NCBI GenBank assembly: GCA_024681495.1
Contig: JAILAS010000128.1
Span: forward strand, 1-8,974
From: Eubacterium sp.
Lineage (GTDB): Bacteria > Bacillota > Clostridia > Lachnospirales > Lachnospiraceae
Length of the DNA stretch: 8,974 nucleotides
Direction of reading: 5' to 3'
Shown here: positions 5,531 to 8,974 of the stretch, piece by piece
How positions within the stretch are numbered: position 1 is the first letter of the stretch
Layout: the number at the start of each line of letters is the position of its first letter
Notes under the pieces: generated by a model
The model's database searches: none
What the model was told of the DNA's origin: nothing
What the model saw: only the letters and a program-made list of their open reading frames with translations
Made by a program: the position numbers and the translations under genes

Positions 5531-7097
5531 CCGTGTATTCGTCCCTGTCGGACATGTCGTACAGCTCCAATGCCTTGGCATCGCTGATGCCGTAAAGGTT
5601 GAGTTTCTCCTGTATCTGACCGTTAAGCGCGGAATAGACATCCATGATGCCCAAGGCTCCTGCCAACTCCTCGTTGGTATTGAACTTTCCGGCTCCTCTT
5701 ATGAGCGAATCCACTGCCGCGAGCTCGTCGCCCTCCTCCATGCGCGCGTCGTAGTCCTGCAGGCACTTCTGAAGGCCGGCCATGAGCTTCACCTTCTGGT
5801 AGAAGTCCTGATCAGACTTGCCGATGGAAAGACCCGAGAGGCTGTCAAATGCCCCTACGTAGTCCGCCGCTGAATACGACGACTTCGCCTGCGTCATGTT
5901 TGCGGAATAATTACCGAGGTTGGCCAGAAGCGAAAGCATGAGCACCATCGATCCGGTAAATACCAGGGTGATGATGATGGGCTTCTTCTTAACGGGAGGC
6001 CCCTTCTCCTTGGGTTTCTTCTCAGCCTTCTTGGCAGCCTTCTCTGCCGCCTTGGCCCTCTTGGCCTCGGCCTTGGCCGCCTTTTTCTCCGCGGCGATGG
6101 CCTTCTTCTCCTCGGCCAGCTTCTTCTTGGCTTCCTTTTTAGCTTCCTTTTCGGCCTTCTTCTCCTCTTTCCTGCGGGCCTTCTCCTCGGCCTTCTCCCT
6201 CTCCATCTGAGCTATTTCCTCGGGAGTGGGCTCCTTGCCGGTGGGAATCTCCAGGTCATCGAAGAGCGCGAAGAGGACCTTGCCCTTAACGCCCCTCGGG
6301 GCGTTCTCATCCTTCTCCTTCTTCGCCTTTTTCTTACCGTCTCCCGAAGGCACCTCGGCCGGATCCTCCTTGAAGAGTCCCCCTTCATCTCCGGCGCCAT
6401 CCATCACGGGTTCCTGAATCTGTATGTTGTTTTCGTCGGAATTGAGAAGATCGGAAATCTCGGCGACATCCGCGTCTCCCACGTCCGACATAATATCCAT
6501 GAGCCTGGCTTCATGCGGGCTCTGAGGGCTCTCGAGCTCTCCCATGGTTTCCGCCGTAGACGCGGCGGCCAGATCCGGCGCAGGCTGCGAATCATCCGCA
6601 GGCGATTCCTCTGTAGGCGCGGCGTCCTGTCCCTCCTCGGGCGCGCGATTCTCCTGCGGCTCGCCTACACGCACGGGCGCGTCTTCTGCCGGGGCGGGCT
6701 CCCCCGCCTCCTGCGTCTGTCCGGAGTCGCCGCCTCCCTCAGCGGCCTCCTTCGGACCGGCGCCCGAAAAGGCATCCCTGAGGACATCATCCACCTGAAA
6801 GTCGGAATCACCGGCCCCCATGCCGTCAATCATATCGTCCAGCTGCGAGAACATATCATCGGAAGACAATGACCTCTCGCGGTTCATGGGAGCGGAGGAC
6901 GCCGACTCGTTGTCGAGCTCCATGTCGAACTCCTTAAGGAAATCATCGGTCTCCTCAGGCGACAAATCATTGCCGAAGGGATCGGTAATCCCCTCCTGAG
7001 CCGCATAAAGCTCATCGTCTACAGAATCCGACACGAACGAGTCTTCATCCAAAACGGAATTCAACAGACTATCCAGATAATCTTCCTGACTGGCCAA
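5505..7097 (-). CDS. Unrecognised single-pass membrane protein with acidic N-terminal region, charged helix and outer domain
   Basis: I do not recognise this 530-residue family by name. From the chosen TTG start, residues 1 to about 245 are acidic and rich in Ala, Pro, Ser and Gly, so probably disordered. They contain short amphipathic Leu/Asp segments at 3-15, 82-93 and 210-221. A small conserved-looking block (VKGKVLFALFDDLEIPTG) is at about 270-287. Residues 292-366 are almost only Lys, Glu, Ala and Arg, predicting a long charged helix. KKKP then precedes one membrane segment at 374-394. The last ~135 residues look helical with TPR-like spacing. Positive charges before the membrane segment and the lack of a signal peptide suggest the N-terminus is inside and the small C-terminal domain outside. 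The gene follows cheV across a terminator and precedes hisH. The Leu/Asp segments resemble CheY-binding peptides, so a chemotaxis or polar-envelope role is possible but unproven. Confidence 0.8.
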   Translation of the reverse strand: MASQEDYLDSLLNSVLDEDSFVSDSVDDELYAAQEGITDPFGNDLSPEETDDFLKEFDMELDNESASSAPMNRERSLSSDDMFSQLDDMIDGMGAGDSDFQVDDVLRDAFSGAGPKEAAEGGGDSGQTQEAGEPAPAEDAPVRVGEPQENRAPEEGQDAAPTEESPADDSQPAPDLAAASTAETMGELESPQSPHEARLMDIMSDVGDADVAEISDLLNSDENNIQIQEPVMDGAGDEGGLFKEDPAEVPSGDGKKKAKKEKDENAPRGVKGKVLFALFDDLEIPTGKEPTPEEIAQMEREKAEEKARRKEEKKAEKEAKKEAKKKLAEEKKAIAAEKKAAKAEAKRAKAAEKAAKKAEKKPKEKGPPVKKKPIIITLVFTGSMVLMLSLLANLGNYSANMTQAKSSYSAADYVGAFDSLSGLSIGKSDQDFYQKVKLMAGLQKCLQDYDARMEEGDELAAVDSLIRGAGKFNTNEELAGALGIMDVYSALNGQIQEKLNLYGISDAKALELYDMSDRDEYTVAIYELIS

Positions 7098-7102
7098 TGA
7101 TC

Positions 7103-7111
7103 TCACCTCCC
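7103..7111 (-). promoter_or_regulatory. Strong ribosome-binding site fixing a TTG start for the 530-residue protein
   Basis: GGGAGGTGA on the minus strand lies at ideal distance from the TTG at 7095-7097. An in-frame TTG at 7128-7130 would lengthen the protein by 11 residues, but it falls inside the U-tract of the cheV terminator and would translate the ribosome site itself. The shorter start is therefore chosen. Confidence 0.8.
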
Positions 7112-7128
7112 TTGCAATCAGATTCTTC

Positions 7129-7155
7129 AAAAAAAGGCCGGCACCAGCCGGCCTT
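7129..7155 (-). terminator. Rho-independent terminator after cheV
   Basis: The minus-strand RNA forms AAGGCCGGC / TGGT / GCCGGCCTT: a perfect 9-pair stem (7147-7155 with 7134-7142) and a 4-base loop. It ends in a run of seven U residues (7129-7135, two of them in the stem). It begins 11 bases after the cheV stop. The form is canonical and should end most transcripts coming from the lipoprotein-cheV side. Confidence 0.93.
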
Positions 7156-7166
7156 AAAATTCGTTT

Positions 7167-8084
7167 TTATGAAGCTCTCTTAGCTCTCGCCTCGGCAATC
7201 AATCTGTCGATGGCATCAACCAACTGGCCAATCTCCGGCTTGGAAAGCTGAGCGTCCGCGCCGAGCTGCTCGCCCTTGCGGCGCATCTCATCGTTAACGA
7301 GGGATGAGAAGATGATGAGCGGGATGTTCTTCATCGCGTCATCCTCCTTAACCAGCTTGGTCAGCCTGTGGCCGTCCATAAGAGGCATCTCGATATCGGT
7401 GATGATAAGATCGCACTTATCATGGGGATCTCCCTGGGCCTTGTATTCGCAGAGCGTATCCCATGCAGCCTTTCCGTCGGCGTTGATGCTAAGGTTTACA
7501 TAACCCGACTTCTTCAGGCACTCCTGAATAAGCTTGGAAAGAAGGGGCGAATCCTCGGCGATGAGGATGTTGGCGTCGCTCCTGTCTCTGCTGCCGAGCT
7601 CGTCAATCTGAGATACCCTGAGTCCGGTCTCGGGATTAATATCCGAAACAATCTTCTCGAAGTCGAGGATGATGATGAGCTTATCATCGAACTTGATGAT
7701 ACCCGTGGTAACCGACTCCTCGTTGGCATTCACCGTCTGATCGGGCTTGATAATGTCAGTCCAGGAAACCCTGTGGATACCGAGCACCTGATCAACGTGG
7801 AAAGCGATATTTAACTTATTGAAGTTCGTGATGATGAAAAGGCCGCCCTCCTCTGAAGGCTCGAATCCCAGACAAGCGCTGAGGTTCACGACCGTAATCA
7901 TGGTGTCACGCGGCATGAATATGCCCTCGACTGTGGGGTCTGAATTGGGAATGGGCGTAACCGGCTGATAAGAGAGAATCTCTCTGATCTTAGCCACGTT
8001 AATTCCGTAGTGCTTATCACCTATGGTGAACTCAAGCACCTCCAGCTCATTTGTACCATTTTCCAATAAGATATTTGTGTCCAT
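7167..8084 (-). CDS. cheV: Chemotaxis coupling protein CheV (CheW domain fused to a receiver domain)
   Basis: CheV links chemoreceptors to the kinase CheA and helps adaptation through phosphorylation of its receiver domain. Of 305 residues, about 10-150 form the CheW-like domain (EVLEFTIGDKHYGINVAKIREI at 14-35, FMPRDTMITVVNLSACLG at 56-73). About 170-300 form the receiver: acidic pocket E177-D178, phospho-acceptor D230 (in ITDIEMPLMDG), S260 at the switch Thr/Ser position, and K282-P283. The receiver should therefore be phosphorylatable. The frame is open 14 codons upstream, but the ATG at 8082-8084 lies 6 bases after GGGGAGG (8091-8097) and is taken as the start. No other che or flagellar gene is in view. 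The lipoprotein gene is 74 bases upstream with no terminator seen between, so the two may share a transcript. A strong terminator follows. Confidence 0.96.
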   Translation of the reverse strand: MDTNILLENGTNELEVLEFTIGDKHYGINVAKIREILSYQPVTPIPNSDPTVEGIFMPRDTMITVVNLSACLGFEPSEEGGLFIITNFNKLNIAFHVDQVLGIHRVSWTDIIKPDQTVNANEESVTTGIIKFDDKLIIILDFEKIVSDINPETGLRVSQIDELGSRDRSDANILIAEDSPLLSKLIQECLKKSGYVNLSINADGKAAWDTLCEYKAQGDPHDKCDLIITDIEMPLMDGHRLTKLVKEDDAMKNIPLIIFSSLVNDEMRRKGEQLGADAQLSKPEIGQLVDAIDRLIAEARAKRAS

Positions 8085-8090
8085 CCTTAA

Positions 8091-8097
8091 CCTCCCC
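8091..8097 (-). promoter_or_regulatory. cheV: Ribosome-binding site deciding the cheV start
   Basis: GGGGAGG on the minus strand, six bases before the ATG at 8082-8084. The earlier in-frame ATG (8124-8126) has no comparable site and would add 14 basic residues that do not belong to the CheW domain. Confidence 0.8.
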
Positions 8098-8158
8098 TGA
8101 ACCGCTCTGTGGCGCTTCTTCGTCATGTTGTATTAGTCTTTGCGAATGCTATCTATAT

Positions 8159-8869
8159 TTATGGGATTTCAAGTGCACCCTTAGTGCCGTCTCCTGCGGT
8201 CGCTATAATCTGTGTGGCCTTATCTGTGCTACCTGAAGGAATCTCGAAGAAAAGCAGAACCTCTTTCGAAGATCCGTCATCTATGTCCTCCTTAATGTTA
8301 GCCAAATCCCCGGACAATACCGTTATCATGGCATCCTCCTCCGAGCCGCCAATAACGGCTGAGAAGGTCAATCCCTGAGCGGGTACGTCCACCGTAACAC
8401 TGTTTCCGGTGTTATTCTCCAGCTTCATCTTCACGATAAGGAAATCATTCCCCGAAGACGGTGTCATGGAAAAATATGTGCCCTCGGTATAATCCTCGAC
8501 CACACTCTCGTCCGAATAGGACAAGGTGCATCCCCCCAGATTCAGCACATCCAAAATGCTCTTCGTAACTGCAGCCGATGTGGAATCCGCTTCGGAAGCA
8601 TCTCCGGTCTCTGCGGAGGCAGCGGTTTCATCCATCTGCTCCTCCACCTCCTGCGTCTCGGACTCCTCCGTCTCCTCCGTTTCCTGAGCATCTCCTGAAA
8701 CCGAGACTCCGGTGACTCCCTTAGCAGCCGCACCGTTATACTTCAACAGGATATAGGATGCGTACGAGACAATCTCACGATTTTCCTCATCGGTCAATTC
8801 GATCAGAGGGGTCCCGCACCCCGAGAGAAAGAGAATACCCACGCATACAAGCAGCGCTAATTTCTTCAT
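8159..8869 (-). CDS. Putative lipoprotein with acidic linker and beta-rich C-terminal domain, function unknown
   Basis: The 236-residue product begins with a lipoprotein signal: MKK, a hydrophobic stretch (4-15) and a lipobox LSGC at 15-18. C18 is thus the expected lipid-modified residue on the outer face of the membrane. A short helical segment (26-46) is followed by a Glu/Thr/Ser/Ala-rich linker at about 59-97, which is probably disordered. Residues about 100-236 alternate hydrophobic and polar residues as a beta-sandwich would. The piece DFLIVKMKLENNTGNSVTVDV (142-162) recalls the Ig-like extracellular domains of the DUF4352 kind. That comparison is from memory of the pattern only. The ATG follows a GGGGAAAG site, and a good promoter lies upstream. 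cheV begins 74 bases after its stop. No enzymatic motif is visible. Confidence 0.85.
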   Translation of the reverse strand: MKKLALLVCVGILFLSGCGTPLIELTDEENREIVSYASYILLKYNGAAAKGVTGVSVSGDAQETEETEESETQEVEEQMDETAASAETGDASEADSTSAAVTKSILDVLNLGGCTLSYSDESVVEDYTEGTYFSMTPSSGNDFLIVKMKLENNTGNSVTVDVPAQGLTFSAVIGGSEEDAMITVLSGDLANIKEDIDDGSSKEVLLFFEIPSGSTDKATQIIATAGDGTKGALEIP

Positions 8870-8898
8870 AATCTTTCCCCTTTATCCAATATAGCAAC

Positions 8899-8927
8899 AT
8901 TTTATCACCCTTTTGTGTATAAAACAA
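8899..8927 (-). promoter_or_regulatory. Sigma-A-type promoter for the lipoprotein (and probably cheV) transcript
   Basis: On the minus strand, TTGTTT (8922-8927) and TAAAAT (8899-8904) are separated by exactly 17 bases. A TG one base before the -10 box gives an extended -10 element. RNA would start near 8892, leaving a leader of roughly 22 bases that includes the GGGGAAAG ribosome site. The surrounding 8881-8974 stretch is AT-rich, unlike the coding DNA, and shows no gene. Confidence 0.6.
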
Positions 8928-8974
8928 GCTAAATTCAGAAAAATCCCTTCATAGTCAGATTACATCTGTCAACA

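Noticed and set aside
6000..6220. Repetitive Lys/Ala/Glu codons taken as a tandem DNA repeat or a TolA relative
   Set aside because: The bases do not repeat with a fixed period; only the amino-acid composition is biased. TolA has its membrane segment before the helix, the opposite of the order here.
8085..8126. N-terminal 14-residue extension of CheV
   Set aside because: The upstream ATG has no ribosome site, while GGGGAGG lies six bases before the downstream ATG. The added residues are basic and outside the CheW domain.
8085..8158. Sigma-D (flagellar) promoter before cheV
   Set aside because: A TAAA is present at the lipoprotein stop, but no GCCGAT-like -10 element follows at 15-16 bases.
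8908..8928. Imperfect palindrome over the -35 box of the lipoprotein promoter as an operator
   Set aside because: Only about half of the positions match and the centre is not symmetrical, so it is not distinguishable from AT-rich background.
8967..8972. Perfect TTGACA hexamer on the minus strand near the window end
   Set aside because: No acceptable -10 box lies 16-18 bases downstream; the only TAT-like sequence is 13 bases away. The TTGTTT-TAAAAT pair fits the lipoprotein gene better.

Overview
The window looks like a chromosomal segment of a Gram-positive Clostridia-type bacterium, most likely a motile member of the Lachnospiraceae. This rests on the strong AGGAGG-type ribosome sites, a TTG start, a lipobox lipoprotein, a CheV coupling protein, PlsY-type acyltransfer, and the der-plsY-gpsA order. 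GC content looks moderately high (estimated by eye). The taxonomic call is inference; no rRNA or lineage-specific marker is present. Every convincing gene is on the minus strand, so the order of transcription runs from high to low coordinates. No mobile element, CRISPR array, tRNA or rRNA was seen, and no gene-free stretch exceeds about 110 bases.

Right-hand part (8974 to about 5455), envelope and chemotaxis. A sigma-A-like promoter at about 8899-8927 precedes a small lipoprotein gene (8159-8869). It is followed by cheV (7167-8084), a CheW-receiver fusion that couples chemoreceptors to CheA. A textbook Rho-independent terminator (7129-7155) follows cheV. Only 31 bases after it lies the TTG start of an unrecognised 530-residue protein (5505-7097). 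That protein has a long acidic N-terminal region, a Lys/Glu/Ala-rich helix, one membrane segment and a small outer domain. Its N-terminal half carries short segments resembling the CheY-binding peptide of FliM/FliY, which is the most interesting signal in the window.

Left-hand part (5400 to 1), a tightly packed housekeeping operon: hisH-hisF (imidazole glycerol phosphate synthase), ung (uracil-DNA glycosylase), der (ribosome-assembly GTPase), plsY and gpsA (the first steps of phospholipid synthesis), and dut (dUTPase, cut by the window edge). Gaps between these genes are 2 to 15 bases, and several ribosome sites overlap the stop codon of the gene before, so co-transcription and translational coupling are likely. 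A GC-rich hairpin (5455-5482) lies between the envelope gene and hisH. It may end the upstream transcript weakly or sit in the hisH leader.

The operon joins genes of three processes. HisH and HisF form one enzyme. GpsA supplies glycerol-3-phosphate to PlsY. Dut and Ung both keep uracil out of DNA, one at the nucleotide pool and one in the DNA. The start codons of hisF, hisH, cheV and the 530-residue protein are placed inside the longest open frames, because the ribosome-binding sites and family N-termini point there.
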